Shown here one piece after another: positions 8,011 to 15,921 of a stretch of DNA of 44,660 bases (within the stretch, counting starts at the first letter, position 1; each line of letters opens with the position of its first letter). The stretch comes from a virus. A program made the position numbers and the translations under genes. The DNA is taken from IMG/VR virus record IMGVR_UViG_3300008116_000323, positions 1 through 44,660 of that record, one strand, 5' to 3'. The notes under the pieces are model-generated. The model did not search any database and was not told the origin of the DNA. It saw only the letters and a program-made list of their open reading frames with translations.

Positions 8011-9456
8011 TCACACGATAATTCTAGCGCGTTTTCCGAACGCAATGTTATGGAATGCCCCACTCACTGCATCTACTTGGTCATCATGTGCGCCATTTGG
8101 AAATAAAGATATTTCATCTAAGAAATCTTTATTCCAAGGTGCGCTCACAACATAGACATTACCTGCTTCGGCAGCAGAAGATACTGGCATTGCCCTAGTA
8201 ACTTTTGAACCTGTAGGTCTATCTCCTGAGAAATCAAATCCCAATAAGATATTTCTACGATAGTGGTCAATAGTTGCTAATCCAGACGAACCACCTTCTT
8301 GCTCAATCATAATCTTAGTTTCAATACCATCTTCCATAGCAGTTTGGCGAACTAACCTTTCAACATTTTGTGGTGTGAGCCTAACACGCTTTATGTCTGC
8401 TATAACCCATTTTCCATCTGGTGTTAATCCAACTTTTGCGCCAACTGTCCAGTCACCATCAACAGTCGCTGCCATATCCCAGTATCTGAGGTATTTGGCT
8501 TCTACAGGGGCTTCAGGAAGTACATTAAACCAATGGCGTTGGAACATAGTGCCTTCAGCAGTTACATCCCAGTCGCCGTGTAAGAGCCTTTCACGGTCTA
8601 ATACGCCTAGGTGGGAAAGATTCTTAACATATGAGTCTTGGTCTAGAGATGGGTTGTCTGTAAGGCTTGCAGGCACGAAAATAGACCCTTTACGCCGAGT
8701 CTTAGGGTCAATGAAGTGTTCTCTAACCCAAGTATGTCCAATGCCACCTGGATTTGTTGCAGCACGCATTCTTAGGGGAACATCAAATAGAGTCATTCCG
8801 TCTTTAGCAGCACTATATTGAGCCAAAACTTTTGGGTCTGGATACATTCGGTCACATTTAACTTCTGATTTTGAATGCTTATATTGATTACCGACTTTCT
8901 TAACAGAAGTTTTGCAAGTTAAACAAGATACGGATGGTCGGCGAATACGAGAGAACATATATTCATAAGTTTCTTGTTGAAATTGGGTTAACTCATCAAA
9001 ACCAATGAATTGAAATTCAGCAGATTGATAGCGATATTTGTCTTTGTCATATTGCAAGTATCCGAAAGTAAGTTTTGCTCCAGAAGGGAATACCCAGATA
9101 CGCCCACCATCTTTAGGCTGTGCATCAGTTTCATCTAACCACTGGCGAGTTCTATCCATAATTGCACCAGGTAACATGAGGTCGGGCCATGTACGGCGTA
9201 ATAGCAATGCGGAGTATCCAGGAACATCAACATATTGTAGTGCAGCCATTAAAAGTGCATCAGATTTACCACCACCTGCTGCACCACCATAAAGTGCCTC
9301 TTCTTCATTAAGTGTTAAGAAGAATTGTTGCGTAGGGTGTGGAATGTGCTTGATATATTGTTCAACAACGCGTGGCATAGCCATACGAATTAACTTAGAG
9401 CGTTGGTCTTCGTCTAAGTTTGTCGCGTTTTTCTTTAGTTCATCCAGTGTTTTCAT
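8011..9456 (-). CDS. terL: Terminase large subunit
   Basis: A 481-residue DNA-packaging motor with an N-terminal ATPase and C-terminal nuclease. The Walker A motif is GGAAGGGKSD, followed by LLLRRTWPDL, and Walker B/catalytic Glu is FIGFDELTQF. The coupling region is RAATNPGG and the nuclease motifs are RYWDMAAT, MIEQEGGSSG and GAHDDQVDAVSGAF. An unusual insertion after the adenine/coupling region contains CLTCKT and a later Cys with nearby His (about residues 172-200), so it may bind zinc. It lies between the fibre cluster and portal genes, separated from the small terminase by about 8 kb. Confidence 0.95.
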   Translation of the reverse strand: MKTLDELKKNATNLDEDQRSKLIRMAMPRVVEQYIKHIPHPTQQFFLTLNEEEALYGGAAGGGKSDALLMAALQYVDVPGYSALLLRRTWPDLMLPGAIMDRTRQWLDETDAQPKDGGRIWVFPSGAKLTFGYLQYDKDKYRYQSAEFQFIGFDELTQFQQETYEYMFSRIRRPSVSCLTCKTSVKKVGNQYKHSKSEVKCDRMYPDPKVLAQYSAAKDGMTLFDVPLRMRAATNPGGIGHTWVREHFIDPKTRRKGSIFVPASLTDNPSLDQDSYVKNLSHLGVLDRERLLHGDWDVTAEGTMFQRHWFNVLPEAPVEAKYLRYWDMAATVDGDWTVGAKVGLTPDGKWVIADIKRVRLTPQNVERLVRQTAMEDGIETKIMIEQEGGSSGLATIDHYRRNILLGFDFSGDRPTGSKVTRAMPVSSAAEAGNVYVVSAPWNKDFLDEISLFPNGAHDDQVDAVSGAFHNIAFGKRARIIV

Positions 9457-9491
9457 TGATACCCATTTCGTTGATGATAAAAGTTACTGGA

Positions 9492-10421
9492 CTACGCTCC
9501 CATCATCATAAAGATATCTTGTAATCCTGCACCTGCTGAAGCAGCAGTACCCCATTCAACTCCAGTTCCAGTTGATTTTAATACCTGACCGCTAGTTCCA
9601 GTACCACCACCAGCAGTTAAAGTTCCAGTCAATACAGCAGAAGAAAGAGTTTTATTTGTAAGTGTTTGTGAATCACTTGTACCTACAACAGTTCCAGTAG
9701 GTACTGCTTTTTGTGCAGCAGAACCATCAATATTTCCAGAAGCATTTGAGAGAACAAAACTAGATGCTGCAACTCCAGAAATCGTATTGTCGTCAGTACT
9801 GATTGTCTTATTAGTTAAAGTTTGTGAGCCAGTTTCAGTTACATATCCAGTTAGCGAAGGTATATCGCTAGTAAAAGCAACAGTTCCGCTTGCATCCTTG
9901 AATGTTATTGTTCTATCGGCAGTAGGGTCAACTACAGTAAGAGTTGTTTCAAACGCATCAGCAGTAGTACCTTCAAAAACAACTTGATTGTTTACATTAA
10001 CTGCTGTGCTATTAATTGTTGTAGTTGTTCCATTTACAGTTAAGTCGCCTGACAAAGTAAGACTTGTACCAGATATCGCTCCAGTAAAAGTTGCTCCTGA
10101 TAATGGTGCGTATGAAGATAAATCTGAAGTTAATGCAACAGTTCCAGTTGCATCAGGAAGAGTAATAGTCCTATCTGCGGTTGGGTCAGTTACTTGAAGT
10201 GTAGTTTCGTATGAATCAGCAGTAGCACCTTCAAATATGATATTGGTATCAAATTGGTTTCCACCTGCTGCATATTGCAATGAGTTCCAAGCAGTTGAAC
10301 CATTACCAATTTTGATTTTGAATGTATCACTTTCAAATCCAATTTCACCAGCAGCAAGTGTTGGGTTGGCTGAAGTCCATTGTGAGGCAGTACCTCGTCT
10401 GACTTGAATTGTTGCTGACAT
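9492..10421 (-). CDS. Tail fibre / tropism-determinant-like structural protein
   Basis: A 309-residue protein. The N-terminal 50 residues (IQVRRGTASQWTSANP, LAAGEIGFESD, KIKIGNGSTAWNSL) match the Mtd N-terminal domain that anchors fibre proteins. The body contains two copies of a 38-residue module of the form FEG[19 protein letters not shown] with GTVA-TSD, separated by a GATFTGAISG linker, plus repeated SQTLTNKT motifs, then a Gly/Thr-rich tail ending FMMMGA. Low-complexity beta-structured repeats fit an elongated trimeric fibre involved in host contact. It overlaps the end of the next fibre gene, and the same module appears in the 11292-12806 gene. Confidence 0.8.
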   Translation of the reverse strand: MSATIQVRRGTASQWTSANPTLAAGEIGFESDTFKIKIGNGSTAWNSLQYAAGGNQFDTNIIFEGATADSYETTLQVTDPTADRTITLPDATGTVALTSDLSSYAPLSGATFTGAISGTSLTLSGDLTVNGTTTTINSTAVNVNNQVVFEGTTADAFETTLTVVDPTADRTITFKDASGTVAFTSDIPSLTGYVTETGSQTLTNKTISTDDNTISGVAASSFVLSNASGNIDGSAAQKAVPTGTVVGTSDSQTLTNKTLSSAVLTGTLTAGGGTGTSGQVLKSTGTGVEWGTAASAGAGLQDIFMMMGA

Positions 10422-11269
10422 TATGAAACTCCTCCGCCATCTACTAGTTCTGTAATCCTACCGCCAGTTATTTCTGCGTATTGGATTCTACTAGGCTCAC
10501 TACCACCGTCAAGTGTAGTTGACCAATTATAGACTCCACCAGTGCTTGCTCCAGGAAGCCAAGTACTCGTAGTTGTGTCGTAAACAAGGGTATCACCATC
10601 TGCTAAACCTGATAAGTTAACATCAAAGATATCTGATATTTTATTGCTTTGCCTCCACATACGGACAACAATCCGACCAGCAGTTGAATTACCTATCTTA
10701 GTAACGATAGCAATAGCATCACTGGGATTAGGGGCTGTCGGATGAGTTGTGGTAAAAGTACCAGCAGTAGTAGGGCTGATATAAAGTAAATCACCTAAAG
10801 AAAAACTGGTTGTATCTACGCCTTTAATTTCACCAAGAATATTTACATAACCAGTTGAGGAATTAGCAATACTTTGAGCAGTTACACCAAGAAATCTATG
10901 TGGGTCAATAGAACCATTTGCAATAGCAGGGGCAATTTGAATTGTATCTCCTACAGCACCTACTGCATAAACAGGAACACCTTTTGCAATTGTGCTACCG
11001 CTATCATTTTTGCAAATAAATCTAACTTCTTTGGCGTAGTTATCAATCCAGCCAGTTGCATAATCTGAGTCAGTTGTCTTAGCAAGGATTTGTCCTTCAA
11101 GTCCACCAGAAGGTAGAACAGCAGCACCACTGCCGAGTGCTACCCATGCAGAACCAGTAAATACACGAACTTCATTAGCATCAGTGTTGTAATACATCTC
11201 ACCAGCACCGACACCAGAAGGATTAGTGGTGCGTTGTGTTAAGGCTACTACCGATACAAACTTCGCCAT
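10421..11269 (-). CDS. Fibre/virion structural protein
   Basis: A 282-residue protein. The N-terminus (TNPSGVGAGEMYYNTDANEVRVFTGSAWVAL) is a short beta-rich fibre/peplomer module, also present in the 12724-12993 gene as [25 protein letters not shown]. The central part resembles capsid- or fibre-decorating beta-barrel modules (KNDSGSTIAKGVPVYAVG, LGDLLYISPTTAGTFTTTHP). It is one of five consecutive fibre-like genes. Function inferred from composition and context; no exact family assigned. Confidence 0.7.
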   Translation of the reverse strand: MAKFVSVVALTQRTTNPSGVGAGEMYYNTDANEVRVFTGSAWVALGSGAAVLPSGGLEGQILAKTTDSDYATGWIDNYAKEVRFICKNDSGSTIAKGVPVYAVGAVGDTIQIAPAIANGSIDPHRFLGVTAQSIANSSTGYVNILGEIKGVDTTSFSLGDLLYISPTTAGTFTTTHPTAPNPSDAIAIVTKIGNSTAGRIVVRMWRQSNKISDIFDVNLSGLADGDTLVYDTTTSTWLPGASTGGVYNWSTTLDGGSEPSRIQYAEITGGRITELVDGGGVS

Positions 11270-11291
11270 AGGTTTTCCTCTTTAGTTGTTA

Positions 11292-12806
11292 TTAGCCTAC
11301 GACTACTACCTTATATGCGTTAGATGATGGAGCAGAAGCGAATGCAACAGTTACTGTATTATCAGTTGCGTGCTTAACATCAGCGAATACTACTTCATAA
11401 TCGCTTGAATTCTTGTAAACAGTAACAATTACATCACGAGTACCAAGATTGTGTGTAACTGTATAACTAAGAGTACTACCATCACCAATTGCTTCTGAAA
11501 ACTTAGTTGTAAATCCAAGGCTGCTCTTAGCACCAGAAGTAGTTGTTGCTCCAGTACCACCATTTGCTACTGCAAGTGTTCCAGTTACAGTTGAAGAACC
11601 AAGGTCAACAGAAGCATCAGCCATCTTGGATGAGGTAACTGAATCTGTTGCTAGTTGTGTATCAGTAATTCCACTATCAGCAACCTTAATTCCGCTTGCA
11701 CTGATTGATATTGTTCCACCATCAGCCTGAGCAGAGATTGTATTGCCAGACTTTGTAAGACCATTACCAGCAGTAATTTGTCCTGCGCCAGTGAACTGTT
11801 GGAATGTAAGTGCTGTGCTACCAATTGTGATTGGATTATCTGTTGTAAGAATCCAACCTGAGTTTTGGTTTGTAGTACCTTCTTCAACAAATGTGAATAA
11901 ACCTGCTGTTACTTCAGCATTTCCATCAGCATCAGTTGCACGAGTAGGTGCTCCAGACTCATTAACTGTGTAAATACCGTTTTCAGTACCAGTACTTTGG
12001 TTCTTAATAAGGATTCTATCGCCAGTAACAAGAGTTACACCATCAATTGTGCTTCCGTTAGCGAATGAAGTATTGAATGTTCCGTTTGTAGTAGTTGCAA
12101 CGCGTACTGAAGCCTTAACATCAAGTCCGAGTCGTGCTGCATCTACATAAGCCTTTGTTGCAGCATCTTGTGCATCTACTGGGTCAGCAAGACTTGTAAT
12201 CTTTTGGCTGTTAAGTGATAGTGAAGAAGTTGGTGCAGCAAAATCTGTTAGTTTGTTATTTGTTAGCGCAACTGTACCGCTTGCGTTTGGAAGAGTAATT
12301 GTACGGTCAGCAGTTGGGTCAGTTACATCAAGTGTTGTTTCATAATCATCTGCTGTTGCACCCTCAAATACGATTGAAGTTGGAACACTTACTGTTCCAG
12401 TAAATGAAGGATTATTAATTGGGGCTTTGTTATCCAATTGTGTTTGGATAGCAGAAGTAACACCATCTACATAGTTAAGTTCAGTAGTAGAAAGTGTTGC
12501 TCCGTCTAAAATATTTAATTCGGATGCACTTACTGTCGCACCATCAAGAATATTTAGTTCCGCAGTAGAGGCTGTAATACCATCAAGTACATTGATTTCT
12601 AAATAATCGGCAGTAACACCATCAAGGATATTGAGTTCTGCTGCTGTGGAAGTAATAGCAGTGCCAGAAATCTGTAAAGTTGTAGCATTTACTTCTCCTG
12701 CTGCACCATAAACTACCGCTTTGCTATTTACAATCGTTCCTGCTATTGAACCAACTACTAACAGTGCTAAGGGTTGCGCCATCAAGTATATTGATTTCAG
12801 CAGCAT
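11292..12806 (-). CDS. Repeat-rich tail fibre, downstream part of a probably frameshifted gene
   Basis: A 504-codon open frame. From about residue 16 it is typical fibre sequence: [19 protein letters not shown], then four to five imperfect repeats of the form ELNILDGxTxS (about residues 55-115). [14 protein letters not shown] module shared with the 9492-10421 gene follows, then a beta-rich shaft and a C-terminal domain ([20 protein letters not shown]) like that in the collagen-like protein. The nominal first codons ([13 protein letters not shown]) do not look like a fibre start. They overlap, in a different frame, the end of the 12724-12993 gene, whose C-terminal text is the same repeat type. 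The two are most likely one gene; see findings. Confidence 0.75.
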   Translation of the reverse strand: MLLKSIYLMAQPLALLVVGSIAGTIVNSKAVVYGAAGEVNATTLQISGTAITSTAAELNILDGVTADYLEINVLDGITASTAELNILDGATVSASELNILDGATLSTTELNYVDGVTSAIQTQLDNKAPINNPSFTGTVSVPTSIVFEGATADDYETTLDVTDPTADRTITLPNASGTVALTNNKLTDFAAPTSSLSLNSQKITSLADPVDAQDAATKAYVDAARLGLDVKASVRVATTTNGTFNTSFANGSTIDGVTLVTGDRILIKNQSTGTENGIYTVNESGAPTRATDADGNAEVTAGLFTFVEEGTTNQNSGWILTTDNPITIGSTALTFQQFTGAGQITAGNGLTKSGNTISAQADGGTISISASGIKVADSGITDTQLATDSVTSSKMADASVDLGSSTVTGTLAVANGGTGATTTSGAKSSLGFTTKFSEAIGDGSTLSYTVTHNLGTRDVIVTVYKNSSDYEVVFADVKHATDNTVTVAFASAPSSNAYKVVVVG

Positions 12807-12993
12807 CAGCAGTTACTCCGTTAAGACCTACTGCTTCCCATACTGTTCCGTTATAGACACGGATTTCATTAGATACGGTGTTGTAATAAATTTGACCCGA
12901 TACTGGGCTTGCAGGGTCAGAAGCAAGGTTTTGGATACGAGCGTTCTGTAACTCGTTCTTAACGAGGTCTAGATTTACTAAAAACTTACTCAT
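12724..12993 (-). CDS. N-terminal part of tail fibre (separate short ORF by frameshift)
   Basis: An 89-codon frame with a good start (ATG at 12993, GAGGAG upstream). The N-terminus ([21 protein letters not shown]) is a typical fibre-attachment helix, followed by [18 protein letters not shown] and the first repeat [18 protein letters not shown]. The last roughly 10 residues ([11 protein letters not shown]) are out of character. A +1 shift near CUU-AGC (12766-12771) continues directly into the repeat region of the 11292-12806 frame. Read as the 5' portion of that gene, whether joined by programmed frameshifting or split by a mutation or assembly error. Confidence 0.7.
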   Translation of the reverse strand: MSKFLVNLDLVKNELQNARIQNLASDPASPVSGQIYYNTVSNEIRVYNGTVWEAVGLNGVTADAAEINILDGATLSTVSSWFNSRNDCK

Positions 12994-13005
12994 GTAGAAC
13001 TCCTC

Positions 13006-13395
13006 TTAGTTGAGATACGCCTTGCCCGAAAAAGGCGCACTGAAAGTCACAACTAGTGTATCGGTACTTGTGTATGTAACGCTCCCATAAACCTTCGTGT
13101 CTGCACTGTCAACCACTGACACTGCTGGCTTCTTACCAAGATTATGAGTAATTGTCCAAGTTGCAGAAGGAACTGACTGTGTAAAAGTAAAAAATGAGTC
13201 TTCTCCAGCATCTCCTTTTGGTCCTTGCGGTCCAACTGGTCCTTGTACTCCTTGAATACCTTGCGGACCAGTTGCTCCTTGCGGACCTTGCAAGTTAGAG
13301 ATAACAATATTAGTTCGTGGTTCTTCATTTACGATTACATTAACTGCATTCGTAAGTTCTTGAATCACAATATAGGTTTGGTTACGCGTTGTCAT
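13006..13395 (-). CDS. Collagen-like fibre protein
   Basis: A 129-residue protein with a central collagen-type Gly-X-Y run (QGPQGATGPQGIQGVQGP and following, about residues 35-65). It ends in a beta-rich domain (SATWTITHNLGKKPAVSVVD) homologous in style to the C-terminal domain of the neighbouring large fibre. Collagen-like triple helices are common in phage fibres and trimerise the shaft. The start ATG at 13395 overlaps the stop of the preceding gene (TAATG), indicating coupled expression. Confidence 0.85.
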   Translation of the reverse strand: MTTRNQTYIVIQELTNAVNVIVNEEPRTNIVISNLQGPQGATGPQGIQGVQGPVGPQGPKGDAGEDSFFTFTQSVPSATWTITHNLGKKPAVSVVDSADTKVYGSVTYTSTDTLVVTFSAPFSGKAYLN

Positions 13396-13739
13396 TAGTA
13401 AGTGACTCCTCTATTCACAAGCAGTCTTCCTTCTAGTACACGATTTACTTCGCCACCACCTGATATAAGTTCAAGGTCATAAACATGGCGACCAACTGGG
13501 AGAACATCTGTTTCAGAAGATGACATTGTGATTGTTACAGTTCCAGCAGTTCCACCTAAAGCAATTTTTCCATTACTTGTAGTCAAGGTTTTTAGAACAG
13601 CACCTGTAGATGAGTTCTTACGGATTTTCATTTCTGCGGTGTATCCAGTTAAGTTCCAAGGATTTTCATTTGTCTTAATAGTAAAAATAAGACGGAAGAC
13701 AGAACCCTTATCTACTTCCATAGAGTATTTACCACTCAT
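13395..13739 (-). CDS. Small beta-sandwich phage structural protein (fibre/baseplate-associated)
   Basis: A 114-residue protein reading SMEVDKGSVFRLIFTIKTNENPWNLTGYTAEMKIRKN, with a later LPVGRHVYDLELISGGGEVNRVLEGRL. This is the pattern of small beta-sandwich proteins next to phage fibres or baseplate upper proteins (KGxTFR...LTGYTA...IR). RBS AAGGAGC precedes ATG at 13739. It is the first gene of the fibre cluster in transcription order, after a 71-base intergenic space with a -10-like element. Role in fibre attachment is inferred. Confidence 0.7.
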   Translation of the reverse strand: MSGKYSMEVDKGSVFRLIFTIKTNENPWNLTGYTAEMKIRKNSSTGAVLKTLTTSNGKIALGGTAGTVTITMSSSETDVLPVGRHVYDLELISGGGEVNRVLEGRLLVNRGVTY

Positions 13740-13802
13740 AATTGCTCCTTGAACCTAGAAATACCAATAACAGAACCCACGCTAACCCATTTTACGATTA
13801 AG

Positions 13803-13808
13803 AGTATA
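13803..13808 (-). promoter_or_regulatory. Candidate -10 element upstream of the fibre cluster
   Basis: On the minus strand the intergenic space before the fibre cluster carries TATACT, a five-of-six match to the sigma-70 -10 consensus, about 65 bases upstream of the ATG at 13739. No good -35 hexamer is visible 16-18 bases further upstream (best is AAGCCA). It could be an activator-dependent promoter or chance in AT-rich DNA. Confidence 0.3.
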
Positions 13809-13810
13809 AC

Positions 13811-13963
13811 TTATGGTTTGGTGACTGGCTTATCTTCAGATATTTCATCTGAAGACCAAGCGGTATTCTGTTTTACAGTTGGTTTTTGACTACCCTGATT
13901 CTTTTGTATCGCCTCTTGAAGTTTCTTTACGACTTCTTCAAGGTTTTCTATCCGTTCGGTCAA
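13811..13963 (-). CDS. Small hypothetical coiled-coil protein (TTG start)
   Basis: A 50-residue ORF using TTG at 13963. The TTG overlaps the stop of the upstream gene as TTGA, with GGAAGG upstream, which is a typical coupled start. The N-terminal half is a strongly amphipathic charged helix (TERIENLEEVVKKLQEAIQKN); the C-terminal half is polar and acidic (SSDEISEDKPVTKP). No family recognised. Its size, coupling and absence of stops support a real gene. Confidence 0.6.
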   Translation of the reverse strand: MTERIENLEEVVKKLQEAIQKNQGSQKPTVKQNTAWSSDEISEDKPVTKP

Positions 13964-14286
13964 CGAACACCTTCCATTAGTAAATCTGCCAAGTCGTCTA
14001 TTACATAGGCTCTGGTCAATAAGTCTTGGCTTTCCTTGACCTTTTCCATATCGTTGGGATTAATGATATCCGCAATATTGCTACCTAATAAGTGCCATAA
14101 GTTTTTATTTGCTTCAGCACCTAAGCGGAGAGATATTTCTAGAAGTTCTTCCGCTACAACAGCCAACGCAATATCAGCACATTCCAGTGGTGATAATCCA
14201 TTGTTTTCGTGCATCTCAATGTACAACTGCTCGCCAATAGTAGTACGCAAGCGTTCGCGCATAGTCAATGCGTTATTCTCTTTCAT
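13960..14286 (-). CDS. Hypothetical protein, mostly helical
   Basis: Begins MKENNALTMRERLRTTIG. ATG at 14286 is chosen because the adjacent upstream small ORF ends at 14303; an in-frame TTG at 14328 would overlap it. RBS support is weak for all options. The 108 residues are helical and acidic (LECADIALAVVAEELLEISLRL, DIINPNDMEKVKESQDLLTR). No function recognised. The stop overlaps the TTG of the following 50-residue ORF. Confidence 0.6.
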   Translation of the reverse strand: MKENNALTMRERLRTTIGEQLYIEMHENNGLSPLECADIALAVVAEELLEISLRLGAEANKNLWHLLGSNIADIINPNDMEKVKESQDLLTRAYVIDDLADLLMEGVR

Positions 14287-14302
14287 AGTAGAAATGATAG
14301 CG

Positions 14303-14440
14303 TTAGAATTCAATGCCGACCCAAACAAATATCAAGTCAATATCTAGAGAATATTTACTTATACTGAATCCAATAGCGAATCTTTTCCAGTTAATACCAC
14401 ACACAAACCACCATTTGCCAAGTTTATGTTCGTAACTCAT
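14303..14440 (-). CDS. Very small aromatic-rich hypothetical protein
   Basis: A 45-residue ORF starting at ATG 14440, which overlaps the upstream stop as ATGA. The product begins MSYEHKLGKWWFVCGINWKRF and continues with a hydrophobic, beta-like IGFSISKYSLDIDLIFVWVGIEF. Such Trp/Phe-rich 40-50 residue proteins are frequent in phages. There is no signal peptide, and membrane association of the C-terminal part is possible. Gene status rests on coupling and gap-free packing. Confidence 0.55.
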   Translation of the reverse strand: MSYEHKLGKWWFVCGINWKRFAIGFSISKYSLDIDLIFVWVGIEF

Positions 14441-14634
14441 TTATCAGTATCCATACTATGAATAATTTCAATAAATTCATCATCAGTTGTTTTTAGTTCT
14501 GTAGATGCGAGTAGTTTTACATCACGCTTTGTTACATAACCACCCTTATCGTCTAGGGTTGTTTTTGCAGCATCCTCATCTTCTGCAAGGATTTGAATAA
14601 CCATCTTAACTTCATATGTATAGCACTTTGTCAT
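14437..14634 (-). CDS. Small hypothetical protein
   Basis: A 65-residue protein, MTKCYTYEVKMVIQILAED..., reading like a small ferredoxin-like alpha/beta fold (strand, acidic helix DEDAAKTTLDDKGG, strand RDVKLLASTEL). Short phage proteins with this N-terminal VKMVIQILAEDEDAA layout are common in this genome type (compare 39677-39841 and 43779-43922). ATG overlaps the preceding stop as ATGA. No specific function can be given. Confidence 0.65.
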   Translation of the reverse strand: MTKCYTYEVKMVIQILAEDEDAAKTTLDDKGGYVTKRDVKLLASTELKTTDDEFIEIIHSMDTDK

Positions 14635-14795
14635 GATGCTAAAAATTCTATTAGTTGGTCAACGCGTACAACATTATGTCCATCAATGTTATGTGAATAA
14701 TCTCCAGCAAATGCTTTGATTTCGCGGATAACTAAATCGCGTTCTTCCATCAGTCTAACTTCAAGCGTTTTAGGAATTTCCTTTTCTTCGCCCAC
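14631..14795 (-). CDS. Small hypothetical protein (GTG start)
   Basis: A 54-residue ORF with GTG at 14795 preceded by AAAGGAG five bases upstream. It encodes GEEKEIPKTLEVRLMEERD followed by a helical part ending VVRVDQLIEFLAS. Its stop overlaps the next ATG. No known domain. It sits in a run of tiny coupled genes downstream of the FmdB-like zinc ribbon. Confidence 0.6.
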   Translation of the reverse strand: MGEEKEIPKTLEVRLMEERDLVIREIKAFAGDYSHNIDGHNVVRVDQLIEFLAS

Positions 14796-14797
14796 TA

Positions 14798-14992
14798 TTA
14801 CTCCTTTGGTCTAGGTTTACTATCTGTCACATAGAACCCTGATGCGTTAAAAGTTACAGCAGGGCTAGACCACAATCTAGTCATAATTGTTCCGCAAGGC
14901 AAGCAAGGGGGCGCACTAACTTCAGAGTGAATTGAATACTCCGCTTCAAACTGGGTACTGCACTTATCGCATCTAAACTCATATGTAGGCAT
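14798..14992 (-). CDS. FmdB-like zinc-ribbon protein
   Basis: The start is the internal ATG at 14992 (MPTYEFRCDKC), because GGAG lies six bases upstream and it abuts the preceding gene. The 64-residue protein has the FmdB/CxxC regulatory family pattern: MPTYEFRCxxC, FEAEYSI, a second CxxC (CLPCGT), then MTRLWSSPAV. Two CxxC pairs form a rubredoxin-like zinc ribbon. Family members are small, widespread and usually of unknown function; binding to nucleic acid or protein is likely. Confidence 0.85.
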   Translation of the reverse strand: MPTYEFRCDKCSTQFEAEYSIHSEVSAPPCLPCGTIMTRLWSSPAVTFNASGFYVTDSKPRPKE

Positions 14993-15156
14993 TAGATACT
15001 CCACCATCCAACTTCTTTCCATGCAAGGGGATTATCTTTTAACCACTTTTTATGCATAGCGTTTTCCTTTACCCAATCTATCTCATGGGTTGGTCTATTA
15101 CAGTTAGGGCATATTTCAGCACCCATGTTTTTATAGATATGCTCGCACTTGTTCAT
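14992..15156 (-). CDS. Small zinc-binding hypothetical protein
   Basis: The likely start is ATG at 15156 (MNKCEHIYKNMGAEICPNCN); the longer frame upstream is G/C-rich repeat sequence and is not protein-like. The 54 residues include CEH and CPNC, enough for one zinc site, followed by THEIDWVKENAMHKKWLKDNP, a pattern seen in HNH-like or recombination-endonuclease-associated small phage proteins. The RBS is weak. The gene begins directly after the G/C-rich repeat element and terminator, so it may start a new transcription unit. Confidence 0.6.
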   Translation of the reverse strand: MNKCEHIYKNMGAEICPNCNRPTHEIDWVKENAMHKKWLKDNPLAWKEVGWWSI

Positions 15157-15174
15157 AGTGAATTTACTATAGAG

Positions 15175-15213
15175 CCACGCGCCCACGAACGCCCCACGCG
15201 CCCCCACGCGCTC
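15175..15213. repeat. G/C-rich direct repeats
   Basis: CCACGCGCCC occurs at 15175-15184 and 15194-15203, with a third partial copy CCACGCGCTC at 15204-15213. The 40-base block is almost entirely G/C in an AT-rich genome and lies between a terminator and the next gene. It shares the 12-mer ACGCCCCACGCG (15189-15200) with the opposite strand at 18364-18375, inside a variable protein linker. Could be a small mobile repeat, a protein-binding site or an RNA structure. Confidence 0.6.
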
Positions 15214-15219
15214 GCGGTC

Positions 15220-15236
15220 AAAAACGCCGTCAGGCG
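15220..15236 (-). terminator. Probable rho-independent terminator
   Basis: On the minus strand, downstream of the 15256-15474 gene, CGCC-TGAC-GGCG is followed by TTTTT. The stem is short (4 G/C pairs) but tight, and the U-run is immediate. It would separate the small-gene operon upstream from the zinc-protein operon downstream. Confidence 0.55.
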
Positions 15237-15255
15237 GTCACACAGCCCCTAGCAC

Positions 15256-15474
15256 CTATTGGCAGGCACATTCTGTACAACAAGCCCCATTAGGGTCTGT
15301 ATCGGGCATCTCTGGCTGATATTCGCCCTTTAGTACTTGGTTGGCTGCTTCATAGATGACTAGTTGATGCGTACCGTTGTATCGCCTAGCAAATTCTGAT
15401 AACTCCTTGAAGATATGGATGCGGAATTCACCTTCAGGCACTAGTCCTGCGCTGGTCTTGATTTCAAATGTCAT
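15256..15474 (-). CDS. Small hypothetical protein with Cys-rich C-terminus
   Basis: A 72-residue protein, MTFEIKTSAGLVPEGEFRIH, with a helical middle (FKELSEFARRYNGTHQLVIYEAA) and a C-terminal tail CCTECACQ holding four cysteines in eight residues. The tail might bind metal or form disulphides. ATG overlaps the previous stop at 15474. It is followed by a putative terminator. No family recognised. Confidence 0.6.
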   Translation of the reverse strand: MTFEIKTSAGLVPEGEFRIHIFKELSEFARRYNGTHQLVIYEAANQVLKGEYQPEMPDTDPNGACCTECACQ

Positions 15475-15701
15475 TACTCTGACTTATCTTCCTTCTTACC
15501 AGCGAAGTAGCCACCGATAATACCGATTAACCCCACGAGTGCGTTCTGTACCAAGGCGATAGCATCAGGATTTGTTCCCACCGCATCACCTGTTATGTTT
15601 TGTGCATTGAGCATTGCCACATATTCACCGATAACGACTAAACCGATAAATCCCAAAATTCCCAGTGTAATAACCATCATTAGTTTATCTTTAATTTTCA
15701 T
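15474..15701 (-). CDS. Small two-helix membrane protein (holin-like)
   Basis: The start is ATG at 15701 (MKIKDKLMMVITLG): GGAGG is seven bases upstream and this ATG overlaps the preceding stop (ATGA), whereas an ATG two codons upstream is too close to the RBS. The 75 residues contain a first membrane segment (about 7-30, MMVITLGILGFIGLVVIGEYVA), a polar loop with NAQNITGDAVGTNPDA, and a second segment (about 48-66, ALVGLIGIIGGYFAG) before a charged tail KKEDKSE. Two helices with a short charged C-terminus are typical of class II holins, but other small membrane roles are possible. Confidence 0.65.
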   Translation of the reverse strand: MKIKDKLMMVITLGILGFIGLVVIGEYVAMLNAQNITGDAVGTNPDAIALVQNALVGLIGIIGGYFAGKKEDKSE

Positions 15702-15817
15702 TCCCATTCCTCCATTTCGTCTTCATCATCCTCAAAAGGTGTGAAGTTAGGATTATCGCTATGCACAGGGCCCCAATTAGGGTTAGGTAGTATGTCCGAG
15801 GTGAATCCTATAGCCAT
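15698..15817 (-). CDS. Very small acidic hypothetical protein
   Basis: A 39-residue ORF, MAIGFTSDILPNPNWGPVHS, ending in a highly acidic stretch EDDEDEMEEWE. AAGGA precedes ATG at 15817, and the stop overlaps the start of the membrane protein as ATGA. No family recognised; inclusion rests on RBS, coupling and packing. Confidence 0.5.
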   Translation of the reverse strand: MAIGFTSDILPNPNWGPVHSDNPNFTPFEDDEDEMEEWE

Positions 15818-15918
15818 TTTGTATCCTTCCGCAAACTGTTCATTTCTAAAGCCATGTCAACTGCATCATCAACACTGTATGAGTGTTCTTTAGTGCAACT
15901 ACCGCAGTTTAGGCACAT
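15808..15918 (-). CDS. Very small Cys-containing hypothetical protein
   Basis: A 36-residue ORF, MCLNCGSCTKEHSYSVDDAV, with three N-terminal cysteines plus Met/His, suggesting a minimal metal site. ATG at 15918 lies just downstream of the DUF7455 stop, and the 3' end overlaps the next small ORF by ten bases. Supported only by position and a GGGGG-containing RBS region. Confidence 0.45.
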   Translation of the reverse strand: MCLNCGSCTKEHSYSVDDAVDMALEMNSLRKDTKWL

Positions 15919-15921
15919 GAC

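Noticed and set aside
12724-12951. 76-codon plus-strand frame over the fibre junction
   Set aside because: Antisense shadow; does not explain the frame change in the fibre gene.
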